NCBI RefSeq assembly: GCF_002003465.1
Contig: NZ_BDDQ01000002.1
Span: forward strand, 1 to 64,000
Length of the DNA stretch: 64,000 nt
Direction of reading: 5' to 3'
Source of the DNA: Caenibacillus caldisaponilyticus
GTDB lineage: Bacteria > Bacillota > Bacilli > Bacillales > Sporolactobacillaceae
Both the position numbers and the translations under genes were made by a program. Below, in pieces: positions 7,557-18,560 of the stretch (position 1 is the first letter of the stretch; every line of letters starts with the position of its first letter). The notes under the pieces are model-generated. The model saw only the letters and a program-made list of their open reading frames with translations. It had not been told where the DNA came from and did not search any database.

Positions 7557-8969
7557 TTATTTTTGTTTTTTCGTCAACGCGAACAGCGCGGTGAGCGCGA
7601 ACGGAATGATGATGGCCAACGCCATGCCGAGGAAGAAGACGCCCCAATATTGCGGGAAGATCGATAAAAATCCGGGCAGCCCGCCGACCCCGATGGACGG
7701 CGCCTTCACGTGATTCATCGCCAGCACCATACCCGCGATCGCCGAGCCGGTCAGCGCGGCCACAAACGGGTAGCGATACCGCAGGTTGACGCCGAACATC
7801 GCGGGTTCGGTGATGCCGAGATAAGCGGAAATCGCCGAGGTCCCGGCCATCCCTTTGACGTTTTTATCCCGCGCGAGGAACAGCATGGCGAGCGCCGCCG
7901 AGCCTTGCGCGATGTTCGACATGACGAGAATCGGCCACAGATACGTGCCGCCGGTGCTGCCGATCAGCTGCAAGTCGACGGCGAGGAAGGTGTGATGCAT
8001 GCCGGTGACGACGAGCAGCGCGTAAATGCCGCCATAGACCAAACCGCCGACCCAGCCGAAGTGATGGAAAATCCAAACGACCGCATCCGTAATCGCATTG
8101 CCGATTGCAAAGGTCACCGGGCCGATGATGATGAAGGCGATGAATCCGGTCACGAGAAGCGCGATCGGCGCGACGAGCAAGAGCTGAACCGAATCCGGTA
8201 TCCGCTTTTTAAGCCAAATTTCCTGTTTGGCAAGGACGTAGGCCGAGATCAACACGGGCAGCACTTGCCCTTGATAACCGATTTTGTTGATGTGAAGGCC
8301 AAACAGGTTCCATTGCGGCACGGCGTGTTTTTTCAATGCGTCACCGTAAGCCCAAGCGTTCAACAAATCCGGGTGCACGAGCATCAAACCGAGGACGATG
8401 CCGAGGAGCGGATTGCCTCCGAACCGCTTGACCGCGGACCAGCCGATGAGGGCCGGCAAGAACGTAAACGCCGTGTTGGCGATCAAGTTGATCATGTTCG
8501 CGAGATCCGCCCATTGTTTGTGGACCTCGATGAACGATTTGCCGTCATAGAAAATGCCTTTCCCGGTGAGCAAGTTGTTCAGGCCCAGCAAGAGACCCGC
8601 GGTGACGATCGCCGGCAAAATCGGAATGAAGATGTCGGCGAGCGTTTTGACCGCCCGTTGAAGCGGATTCAACTTTTTCGCCGCTTCATCCTTGATCTCT
8701 TGTTTCGTCGCTCGGTCGATGCCGGTGATATCGACCATCAGGTCGTACACTTTGTCGACCGTGCCTTGACCGATGACGACTTGAAATTGTCCGTTCGCGG
8801 AAAACGAACCTTTGACGAGATCGATGCTTTCAAGTTTTTCCTTATCGACCTTGCTTTCATCTTTTAGGGCAAAGCGCAACCGCGTGACGCAGTGCGTCGC
8901 GGCGGCAATGTTGTCTTTGCCGCCGACGGCTTCGACGATTTTTTCAACGGATTCCCTTGAAATCGCCAT
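7557..8969 (-). CDS. treP: PTS trehalose-specific EIIBC component
   Basis: A 470-residue membrane transporter that imports and phosphorylates trehalose. The N-terminal EIIB domain (about residues 1-85) carries the phosphorylated Cys27 in THCVTRLRFAL; the EIIC domain follows with about ten hydrophobic segments and the GITEPAMFGVNLRYRYP motif near residue 390. There is no EIIA domain, which explains the separate EIIA gene just upstream (9024-9527). ATG 8969 is preceded by GGGAGAGAG. The operon promoter at 9605-9633 reads through EIIA into this gene; the gap to EIIA is 54 bases. Confidence 0.95.
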   Translation of the reverse strand: MAISRESVEKIVEAVGGKDNIAAATHCVTRLRFALKDESKVDKEKLESIDLVKGSFSANGQFQVVIGQGTVDKVYDLMVDITGIDRATKQEIKDEAAKKLNPLQRAVKTLADIFIPILPAIVTAGLLLGLNNLLTGKGIFYDGKSFIEVHKQWADLANMINLIANTAFTFLPALIGWSAVKRFGGNPLLGIVLGLMLVHPDLLNAWAYGDALKKHAVPQWNLFGLHINKIGYQGQVLPVLISAYVLAKQEIWLKKRIPDSVQLLLVAPIALLVTGFIAFIIIGPVTFAIGNAITDAVVWIFHHFGWVGGLVYGGIYALLVVTGMHHTFLAVDLQLIGSTGGTYLWPILVMSNIAQGSAALAMLFLARDKNVKGMAGTSAISAYLGITEPAMFGVNLRYRYPFVAALTGSAIAGMVLAMNHVKAPSIGVGGLPGFLSIFPQYWGVFFLGMALAIIIPFALTALFALTKKQK

Positions 8970-9023
8970 GTTTCTCTCTCCCTTGCAATCGTTTTGATTG
9001 TAAAATCATGTTTCCTGAATCTT

Positions 9024-9527
9024 TCAACCCTTCATTTTTATCGCCATCAGTCGCGTCTCCCCGGCGGTCGCCGTCGAATCTGTCGTCTTTTCAACGGTTT
9101 GGACCGCATTCATGTTCGTCACGACGAGTGGAATGACCGAGCTGGCCGCCTTTTGCTTGACGAGATCGAGATCGAAACGGATGAGCGTTTGCCCTTTTTT
9201 CACCCGGTCGCCCGCCTTGACGGCGGCCTGAAATCCTTCGCCGTTCATCGAAACGGTTTCCAGACCGATGTGAATGAGGAGCTCCAGACCCGATCGGCCC
9301 TTCAATCCGACGGCGTGTTTCGTCGGAAACACTTGAACGACTTCCCCGTCCATGGGCGAGACGACCGTGCCGTCAGCGGGCTCAATGGCGATTCCGTCTC
9401 CCATCATTTTTTCGGAAAAGGTCGGATCGGGAACTTGCTCGATCGCGATCACCTTTCCGGAAATCGGGGCGTAAATCTCTTCTTCCATCGGTTTGTTTTT
9501 CTTGCTGCCGAAGAGTTTTTTAAACAT
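9024..9527 (-). CDS. PTS glucose-type EIIA component serving TreP
   Basis: A 167-residue cytoplasmic phosphocarrier of the EIIA-Glc (Crr/PtsG-IIA) family. The phosphorylated histidine is His86 in LELLIHIGLETV, and the second active-site histidine is His71 in KHAVGL. The first 20 residues are a basic, flexible tail. It accepts phosphate from HPr and passes it to Cys27 of TreP, which lacks its own EIIA domain. B. subtilis borrows EIIA from PtsG for trehalose; here a dedicated gene leads the operon. Start ATG 9527 has GGAGG ten bases upstream. The leader of about 70 nt contains TreR operator 1. Confidence 0.92.
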   Translation of the reverse strand: MFKKLFGSKKNKPMEEEIYAPISGKVIAIEQVPDPTFSEKMMGDGIAIEPADGTVVSPMDGEVVQVFPTKHAVGLKGRSGLELLIHIGLETVSMNGEGFQAAVKAGDRVKKGQTLIRFDLDLVKQKAASSVIPLVVTNMNAVQTVEKTTDSTATAGETRLMAIKMKG

Positions 9528-9581
9528 TTTTATAAATCCTCCAATAATACAACGCTTTCATTTGGCGTGAAACCATAAATT

Positions 9582-9591
9582 TGTATATACA
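9582..9591. promoter_or_regulatory. TreR operator 1
   Basis: Perfect palindrome TGTATATACA, the core of the known TreR operator. It lies just downstream of the predicted transcription start, so bound TreR would block elongation or open-complex formation. Confidence 0.8.
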
Positions 9592-9604
9592 TGTTTTCAA
9601 CGCT

Positions 9605-9633
9605 ATTGTAATTTGTATATACAGGTTTGTCAA
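9605..9633 (-). promoter_or_regulatory. Sigma-A promoter of the tre operon
   Basis: On the minus strand a perfect TTGACA (9633-9628) and TACAAT (9610-9605) are separated by exactly 17 bases. TreR operator 2 fills most of the spacer, which fits direct repression. Confidence 0.88.
9614..9623. promoter_or_regulatory. TreR operator 2
   Basis: A second perfect TGTATATACA, 32 bases centre to centre from operator 1 (about three helical turns), inside the promoter spacer. The two sites lie on the same face of the helix. Confidence 0.8.
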
Positions 9634-9641
9634 TAGCTTCT

Positions 9642-9655
9642 TGAAAACATTTTCA
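9642..9655. promoter_or_regulatory. cre-like CcpA site upstream of the tre promoter
   Basis: TGAAAACATTTTCA matches the cre consensus TGWNANCGNTNWCA except that the central CG is CA, and it is an inverted repeat. It sits 8 bases upstream of the -35 box. Carbon catabolite control of tre is expected from B. subtilis; the site itself is inferred. Confidence 0.6.
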
Positions 9656-9826
9656 AAACGATCACTCCGCATATCCTGCCGGGGCGAACCGTCTGACAGC
9701 GGCCGACGGCGCATGCGCCTCGTGCGCCCTCGATTCAAAACGCGGAGCCCGCAACGCTCGCCGTATCCCGCCGATGTCCGCTACCCTGCCGGATTACTGG
9801 GAAAGCACTGCCGCGGGCATAGCGGC

Positions 9827-9857
9827 AAAAAAAAGAGAAGATCGTTCAACGATCTTC
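9827..9857 (-). terminator. Rho-independent terminator of rnr
   Basis: On the minus strand GAAGATCGTT-g-AACGATCTTC is a perfect ten-base-pair stem, followed by TC and eight T. It lies 24 bases after the rnr stop codon. Confidence 0.88.
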
Positions 9858-9880
9858 CCCCTTTTCATTGACGCGGTGCG

Positions 9881-12187
9881 CTATCTTTTCCGCTTCGGTT
9901 TTTTCCGATTTCCGGATTTGGTTTTGTTGCCGCTTTTCGGCATTTGGCTTTTGGGCCGTTTGGCGCGTTTGGGCGCGCGGCCGGCGGAACCTTGGCGTCT
10001 TTCCGGGCCGGCGATCACCTTCGGCCGGTCTTTCCGGCGCCGCTTCCGCTTTTTCATGCCGACGATTTCAAAGTCGATGGAGCGTTCTTCGAGATTCACT
10101 CCGATGACGCGAACGGTAATCTCATCGCCGATGCGGAAAACGTTCCCCGTCCGCTCGCCGATGAGCGCCATGTGCTCTTCATGATAAGAATAATAATCGT
10201 CGACGAGGTAGCTGATGTGCACGAGCCCTTCGATGGTATTCGGCAGTTCGACGAACAGCCCGAAATTGGTCACCCCGCTGATCACGCCATCAAACGTTTC
10301 GCCGATTTTATCCTGCATAAACTCGGCTTTTTTCAGATCGTCCGTTTCCCGCTCGGCGTCAACGGCCCGGCGCTCCATGTCCGACGAATGCTTGGCGATC
10401 TCGGGCAAGAGGCTCGCCCAATGCGCGCGCGTTTTCCGGTCCGTCCGCTTTTCAAAGAGGTATTTGCGGATGAGCCGATGGACGATCAAGTCGGGATAAC
10501 GGCGAATCGGCGACGTGAAGTGGGTATAAAAATCCGTCGCCAGTCCGAAATGCCCGAGGCTTTGGTGATGGTACTTCGCCTGCTGCATGGAGCGCAGCAT
10601 CATCGTGCTTATGACGGCTTCCTCGGGTTCTCCGCGCACTTCCTCCAAAAGGGTTTGCAACGTGCGCGGATGGATGGAATCGAGACTTCCCTTCAGCACG
10701 TAACCGAGGTTGACGGCAAAGTCGTAAAACCGCTTGAGCTTGTCAGGGTCCGGATCTTCGTGAACGCGGTAGATGAAAGGCAGATCGAGCCAATGAAAAT
10801 GTTCGGCGACCGTTTCGTTGGCGGCGAGCATGAATTCCTCGATCAACCGCTCCGCCACCGACCGCTCGCGGACGACGACATCGAGCGGATGCCCGTCATC
10901 GTCAACGATGATTTTCGCCTCCGCGAGGTCGAAATCAATCGCCCCGCGCCGGCGGCGCTTTTCGGTCAAAATATTGGCGAGTTCCCCCATGAGATTGAAA
11001 AAGGGGACGAGATCTTTGTACCGTTCGAGGACGGCTTCGTCTTCGCGCAAAAGAATCTTGCGGACGTCCGTATAGGTCATCCGCTCCGTCGTCCGGATGA
11101 CGCTCGGAAAGATGTCATGGTCGATAATCTTGCCGTCCGGCGTAATTTCCATTTCACATGTGATCGTCAACCGATCCACTTTGGGGTTGAGGCTGCAAAT
11201 CCCGTTTGACAACCGATGGGGCAACATCGGAATGACGCGGTCGACGAGATAGACGCTCGTTCCTCTCTCGAACGCTTCGCGATCAAGGGCGGAACCTTCT
11301 TTGACGTAATAACTGACATCGGCGATGTGGACGCCGAGCAAATAGTTGCCGTTCGGAAGCTTTTTGACGTTGACGGCATCGTCCAAGTCTTTCGCATCCG
11401 CCCCGTCGATCGTCACGATCATCTCGTCGCGCAAGTCGCGGCGCCCCTCCAATTCCTCCGGATCGATTTCATCGGGAATGGCCGCGGCCTCTTTCAGGAC
11501 GTCCTCGGGAAATTCCAGCGGAATGCCGTGTTTGTAAATAATCGATAAAATATCGACACCCGGATCGTTTTTATGGCCGAGAATCTTGACGACCCGGCCT
11601 TCGGCGCTTTTCCGTCCTTCGGGATATTTCGTCAATTCAACGACGACTTTATGGCCATCGACCGCTCCGCCTCCCGCTTCTTTGGGAATCAAGACGTCAT
11701 CGGGAATCCTTGGGTCATCCGGAATGACGAGGCCGAAATGCTTCCGGTCTTGATACGTGCCGACGAGCGTCTTCGTTCCCCGTTCCAAGATGCGGATGAC
11801 GACGCCTTCCGGGCGTTCGCCGTGAGAACGCTGGGACAGGCGCACGAGCACGCGGTCGTTGTGCATCGCCCCGTTTAAATCCCCTTGAGCGATATAGACG
11901 TCGCTCGCCCCGGGATCGTCCGGGATGAGAAACGCGAAACCTTTGGCGTGCCCTTGAATTTTGCCCCTGACCAAGTTCATCTTCTCGGGGACGCCGTAAC
12001 GGTTGCTGCGCGTGCGGACGACCAGGCCTTCCTCCTCCAACGCGTTCAGCGTCCGGACCAATTGCTTGTATTCATCCGCATCCTTGATTTGAAAATACTC
12101 CTCCAACTCCGACAGCGTCAGCGGTTTATACGCTTCCTCCTTCATGTATGTCAATAGCCGTTCCTTCAGCACTTCATCCAAAGCCAT
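9881..12187 (-). CDS. rnr: Ribonuclease R
   Basis: A 3'-5' exoribonuclease that degrades structured RNA and non-stop mRNAs freed by trans-translation. Domains in order: helix-turn-helix (about residues 1-65), two cold-shock domains (about 75-230), RNB catalytic domain with the Asp cluster 261-270 ([10 protein letters not shown]), S1 domain (about 640-705) and a lysine/arginine-rich tail of about 60 residues. ATG 12187 has GGAGG only one base upstream, too close; TTG at 12181 (codon 3) is seven bases from it and may be the real start. The gene is the downstream neighbour of the esterase, 12 bases away, as in the secG-est-rnr order of Bacilli. Confidence 0.95.
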   Translation of the reverse strand: MALDEVLKERLLTYMKEEAYKPLTLSELEEYFQIKDADEYKQLVRTLNALEEEGLVVRTRSNRYGVPEKMNLVRGKIQGHAKGFAFLIPDDPGASDVYIAQGDLNGAMHNDRVLVRLSQRSHGERPEGVVIRILERGTKTLVGTYQDRKHFGLVIPDDPRIPDDVLIPKEAGGGAVDGHKVVVELTKYPEGRKSAEGRVVKILGHKNDPGVDILSIIYKHGIPLEFPEDVLKEAAAIPDEIDPEELEGRRDLRDEMIVTIDGADAKDLDDAVNVKKLPNGNYLLGVHIADVSYYVKEGSALDREAFERGTSVYLVDRVIPMLPHRLSNGICSLNPKVDRLTITCEMEITPDGKIIDHDIFPSVIRTTERMTYTDVRKILLREDEAVLERYKDLVPFFNLMGELANILTEKRRRRGAIDFDLAEAKIIVDDDGHPLDVVVRERSVAERLIEEFMLAANETVAEHFHWLDLPFIYRVHEDPDPDKLKRFYDFAVNLGYVLKGSLDSIHPRTLQTLLEEVRGEPEEAVISTMMLRSMQQAKYHHQSLGHFGLATDFYTHFTSPIRRYPDLIVHRLIRKYLFEKRTDRKTRAHWASLLPEIAKHSSDMERRAVDAERETDDLKKAEFMQDKIGETFDGVISGVTNFGLFVELPNTIEGLVHISYLVDDYYSYHEEHMALIGERTGNVFRIGDEITVRVIGVNLEERSIDFEIVGMKKRKRRRKDRPKVIAGPERRQGSAGRAPKRAKRPKSQMPKSGNKTKSGNRKKPKRKR

Positions 12188-12199
12188 ACCTCCATTCGC

Positions 12200-12949
12200 T
12201 CAGGAGACCGACCAATCCAAGCTTTCAAGAAATTCGTAGATGTCTTGATGCAGCGTTTCTTTTTCGGCTCCCAGCGTAATCACGTGTGTTGAGTTTTCGT
12301 AGAACTTGAGTCTTTTGTCGACGGACTGCACTTCATTGTAAATGATATTGGCGCTGTTGGGATCGATCATTTCATCGTGGCGCGCTTGAACGACGAAGAT
12401 CGGCGCGTAAATGAGATCCAGATGGCGCCGCACGTCTTCAATGAGCGGGCTCACTTTGACGATGGAATCCATCGGCGCGTCATAGAACACTTGCATTTCC
12501 TTTTCGACTTGTTCGGGGTTTTTTCCTTCTAATTGTTTCCATTCCCGCGCGTATTTTAAAACGCCCGCATAAATTTTTTCCCGCGTTTTGGCGGTCGCCG
12601 GCGCGCACATCGGTACAATGCCTTTTACTGGTAAAGTGTAGCCAAGTTTGAGCGAAAATACCCCTCCAAGGGATAAACCGCACACCGCGATTTCATCATA
12701 ACCCAAATCTTTCAGAAAATGGTAGGCGTCCAGCACGTCTTGCCACCAGTCATCCGGCCCGGTGTTCAACAGCTCTTCTGGCGGCACGCCGTGACCTTTA
12801 TAATGGGGCGCGTGGCACGTGTAGCCTTTCTTCTCCAAAAAACGCCCGAGCATGCGCACGTCGGAAGAGTTTCCGGTAAAGCCGTGCAAAAGCAGGACGG
12901 CGCGTTTGCCTGCTTTAAAAGTAAAAGGTTTCGGCGGTACGATTTTCAC
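12200..12949 (-). CDS. est: Carboxylesterase (Est30/YvaK type)
   Basis: A 249-residue alpha/beta-hydrolase acting on short-chain esters. The catalytic triad falls at Ser93 in GLSLGG, Asp192 in [10 protein letters not shown] and His222 in STHVITL, one residue off Geobacillus Est30 numbering (94/193/223). HGFTGNS forms the oxyanion region. The frame is open to a TTG at 12973, but I chose GTG 12949 because AAGGAG lies nine bases before it and the protein then starts MKIVPPKPF like Est30. It lies between secG and rnr; a terminator after secG (13022-13050) suggests it may have its own promoter or depend on read-through. The physiological substrate is unknown. Confidence 0.93.
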   Translation of the reverse strand: MKIVPPKPFTFKAGKRAVLLLHGFTGNSSDVRMLGRFLEKKGYTCHAPHYKGHGVPPEELLNTGPDDWWQDVLDAYHFLKDLGYDEIAVCGLSLGGVFSLKLGYTLPVKGIVPMCAPATAKTREKIYAGVLKYAREWKQLEGKNPEQVEKEMQVFYDAPMDSIVKVSPLIEDVRRHLDLIYAPIFVVQARHDEMIDPNSANIIYNEVQSVDKRLKFYENSTHVITLGAEKETLHQDIYEFLESLDWSVS

Positions 12950-13021
12950 TGTGCTTCTCTCCTTATCATCCAACCATTCAGTCTTATGCCTTTTGCCGTT
13001 TCATGAACTTAAGCGCGTGAC

Positions 13022-13050
13022 AAAAGAAAACAGCACCTTGAAGGGTGCTG
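13022..13050 (-). terminator. Rho-independent terminator after secG
   Basis: On the minus strand CAGCACCC-ttcaa-GGTGCTG is followed by TTTTCTTTTG. It lies 59 bases after the secG stop and 72 bases before the esterase start. Confidence 0.8.
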
Positions 13051-13108
13051 CGCGATTCCGACCTTATTTTAACACAGTCCTCGTTTGATATAGAAACGCG
13101 CCGCCTTC

Positions 13109-13342
13109 TTAAGCGTAGAAGGCGAGGATAAAAGCGACGACGTAAAAGATGACGGCGAAAACGATGGTGATGCGAAGCAACACCCCGTCGATCCCGCGCG
13201 CCTTTTGCTTGCCGAACAATTGCTCGGCACCGCCGGTAATCGCACCGGATAAGCCTTCGCTCTTGCCCGATTGGAGAAGAACGATGGCGATGATGCCCAG
13301 GCTGGCAATCACGATCAAAATCACTGAAATCAAGTGCAGCAC
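13109..13342 (-). CDS. secG: Preprotein translocase subunit SecG
   Basis: A 77-residue inner-membrane protein with two hydrophobic segments (about 3-22 and 53-75) joined by a short loop with [27 protein letters not shown], the SecG signature. It assists SecYEG-dependent protein export. The start is GTG at 13342 with GGGAGGTGGG in front. It heads the conserved secG-est-rnr group. An extended -10 element lies 89 bases upstream. Confidence 0.95.
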   Translation of the reverse strand: [77 protein letters not shown]

Positions 13343-13430
13343 GTGCCCACCTCCCGTTTATCCGTGAAGCCGCTGCCGCTGAGCCGGCCCTTGCCGGCGT
13401 CGGAAGCTTGGCCTTTTCAATTTGTAACTA

Positions 13431-13439
13431 ATTATAACA
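13431..13439 (-). promoter_or_regulatory. Extended -10 promoter of secG
   Basis: TGTTATAAT on the minus strand is a perfect extended -10 (TG-N-TATAAT). No good -35 box is visible 17 bases upstream, as is common for this promoter class. Confidence 0.45.
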
Positions 13440-13567
13440 TGGTATGCATCAAGCGCATAGCCTTCAGATGTTTCCCGACGTTCCGCTCACCGCCGCAAGC
13501 CGCCTTATAATTTGCCTCGCTGATTCATAAGATCAAGTAGACAGCCGTTGCGAAGAGGGGACGCGAC

Positions 13568-14173
13568 ATGAAATGGTTCAAAAGGAACGCCGAAACGCGC
13601 AACGCCTTGAAAAACATCGAAAAGCGAATGGCGGCTTTGGAAAACGCGTTGACCCGACTGGTCGAAGCGGAACCCTCTTTAGAAATCCACATCGAAAATT
13701 TGGACGTGCGCGACCCCGTCATCGAAAACCTGACGTTTAAATTCGACAAATTGGACGTTAAAGAAGTGAGCGGAGCATTAAACCTCGGCAACAACTTCGG
13801 TGTCCGCGTCCATCAAGATCCAACGTCCAAACCTTCCGATAAAAAAGTGGCGGCTTCAAGGCGCGCCGACAAGCCCCATATGCCGTCGCGCCCAACCCGT
13901 CCGGCATCCGCCCGCGCCGGACGTGAGAGCAGCAAGCAGGAAAAACCGATCGGCCATGAAAAACCGCGCCAACCGGACGCGCCGCCCAAGCGAAAGACAG
14001 CGCCCGAACGCGGCACATATCAAGACGAGCCAAAGAAAACCGGAACGGCGCCCGGTTCCGGCGCCCGACCCGACGCCCGCAAAACGGACGCAACAGGCAG
14101 GCGCCGAACCGAGGACCGGACAAAAGCGGGGGGCGCTTCGCCCGTCCGGGTGGTGATCCGCGCGAGGTCCTAG
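13568..14173 (+). CDS. GerPC-like protein with long basic Pro/Arg/Lys-rich tail
   Basis: A 201-residue hydrophilic protein. Residues 1-40 form a charged, heptad-like helix (NALKNIEKRMAALENALTRL). Residues 41-80 read HIENLDV-DPVIENLTFKFDKLDVKEVSGALNLGNN, which resembles the IE-I-YKFDQLK-E-L-GTLNIG segment of spore germination proteins GerPC. From about residue 85 to the end the chain is low-complexity and rich in Arg, Lys, Pro and Ala, with no fold evident. A spore coat or germination role is inferred only from this resemblance. GAGGGG lies six bases before the ATG. It stands alone between secG and the next small gene, opposite to both flanking operons. Confidence 0.6.
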   Translation: MKWFKRNAETRNALKNIEKRMAALENALTRLVEAEPSLEIHIENLDVRDPVIENLTFKFDKLDVKEVSGALNLGNNFGVRVHQDPTSKPSDKKVAASRRADKPHMPSRPTRPASARAGRESSKQEKPIGHEKPRQPDAPPKRKTAPERGTYQDEPKKTGTAPGSGARPDARKTDATGRRRTEDRTKAGGASPVRVVIRARS

Positions 14174-14389
14174 ACGTGAATGCACATCGCAAGGCTAAGA
14201 TTGCCGCCGCCAGCATCCGGCGCCGTCCAAAGACCGCTTTAATAAATAGGCGGGAAAAGGCGGCAACAACGAACGCGTTCACCCGGATGACGGATTTTGA
14301 ATCGGTCCGATGACACCCCCCCATTCGAATCCACGGCATTGACATAGAATAGTATTGCAATCCACTCACCTATAGTTAGGGGGGATACC

Positions 14390-14725
14390 ATGTCCGTTGA
14401 GCATTTTCGTACGCTTTGCCATAGCCATATGAATCGACCCGTGGAAATCCGTACGTTGGACGGCAATATTCACCGCGGGATCATCACAAACGTCGACCAT
14501 GAACATGTCTGGTTGCGCCCTTTGGATGACGGCGGTCCCGGGGCGCGATTCGACGGCCCGGGCTTCGGCGGACCCGGTTTAGGAGGCCCCGGTCTGGGAG
14601 GACCCGGACTTTTCCCCGGTCTGGGAGGACCCGGACTTTTCTTTTGGGGCTTCGGATGGGGGTTTCCAGTCGCCTTGGCCGGGATCGTCGGCATCACGGC
14701 AATCAGCCTCGCTGCTTTATGGTAA
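14390..14725 (+). CDS. Small membrane protein with Gly/Pro-rich repeats, unknown function
   Basis: A 111-residue protein in three parts. Residues 1-45 look like a small beta-barrel (Sm-like) segment, with PVEIRTLDGNIHRGIITNVDHEHVWLRPL typical of LSm-type turns around a conserved DG. Residues 46-80 are GGPG-rich repeats (GFGGPGLGGPGLGGPGL type), built from near-identical 15- to 30-base DNA units. Residues 81-111 are a hydrophobic membrane segment. Similar arrangements occur in uncharacterised Bacillaceae proteins, often thought to be spore-related, but I cannot assign a role. The ATG has AGGGGGG seven bases upstream. Confidence 0.7.
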   Translation: MSVEHFRTLCHSHMNRPVEIRTLDGNIHRGIITNVDHEHVWLRPLDDGGPGARFDGPGFGGPGLGGPGLGGPGLFPGLGGPGLFFWGFGWGFPVALAGIVGITAISLAALW

Positions 14726-14845
14726 GGTCATGGAGCGGAGTTGAATCGCCTTCACCGTAATTTAGTGCCTGCCTTCTTTTTGCTCAGACAATGGAGCGGT
14801 CCACTTTTCATTTTCGCCGTCCCGTTCTTTTGAGAAAACGAATTG

Positions 14846-14881
14846 AAAAAAGCGGCCCTCCCGCAGAAGGACCGCTTTTTT
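14846..14881 (-). terminator. Rho-independent terminator of the glycolytic operon (after eno)
   Basis: On the minus strand AAAAAAGCGGTCC ... GGGCCGCTTTTTT forms a strong stem ending in a T-run, 18 bases after the eno stop. The same stem also reads as a terminator on the plus strand. Confidence 0.88.
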
Positions 14882-14899
14882 CTATTGCCATCAAATGTT

Positions 14900-17743
<2,844 letters not shown>

Positions 17744-17751
<8 letters not shown>

Positions 17752-18505
17752 TGCGGGTCGCCTCCAATAGTTTCAAGAAGGACGCCGGATCCAAGCTCGC
17801 TCCGCCGACGAGGGCGCCGTCGATATCGGATTCCGCGAGCAGTTCCTTAATGTTATCCGGCTTCACGCTGCCGCCGTATTGGATGCGGACGGCATCGGCC
17901 GTCGCCGGATCATACAGATCGCGGACGGTTTCACGTATGAAGCGGGCAACGCTATTGGCGTCTTGCGACGACGCGGTTTTGCCCGTGCCGATCGCCCAGA
18001 CCGGTTCATAAGCGATGACCACGTTTTTCGCTTCTTCGGCCGTAACGTCTTTTAACGCCAGCGTCACTTGGGTTTTGACCACATCGTTCGTGCGGCCGCT
18101 TTCGCGTTCTTCCAGCGTTTCGCCGACGCAAAGGATCGGTTTCAAACCATGCGCGAGCGCGGCGCGCACTTTTTTATTGACCCATTCGTCGGTTTCGCCG
18201 AAGATCGTCCGCCGTTCAGAATGGCCGACGATGACATAAGCCACGCCCAAATCTTTCAACATCACCGGGCTGACTTCACCGGTAAATGCGCCGCTTTCTT
18301 CAAAGTACATGTTTTGGGCGCCGATCTCGACCGGAAGGCCTTCGGCGGCCTTCGTCAAACGTTCCAGGAAAAGATGCGGCGCACAGATGACCGCGTCGAC
18401 TTGTTCGACCGGAGGCAGCGATTCCTTAATGGCCTCCATAAACTGCACCGCTTCGCCGAGCGTTTTGTTCATCTTCCAGTTGGCCGCAATGATCGGTTTC
18501 GGCAT
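17744..18505 (-). CDS. tpiA: Triosephosphate isomerase
   Basis: Interconverts dihydroxyacetone phosphate and glyceraldehyde-3-phosphate. The 253 residues show Asn9-Lys11 (AANWKMN), His95 (VIVGHSERR) and the catalytic Glu167 in [11 protein letters not shown], then the phosphate loop QYGGSVKP and [12 protein letters not shown] 18505 follows AAGGAAGGG; the frame is open 11 codons upstream, but that extension is not family-like. It lies 55 bases after pgk and overlaps gpmI. Confidence 0.97.
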
Positions 18506-18560
18506 CGCGATCCCTTCCTTTCTTTTTCGTCGCCTCACCGGATTCCACCTGAAACAGGCA

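Noticed and set aside
7710-8867. Long plus-strand frame (385 codons) opposite treP
   Set aside because: It mirrors treP, has charged low-complexity protein and no binding site; GC-rich coding strands often leave such open antisense frames. The same applies to 9944-11209 (rnr), 14843-16210 (eno), 27551-29323 (permease), 50446-51672 (uvrA) and 52604-54418 (uvrB).
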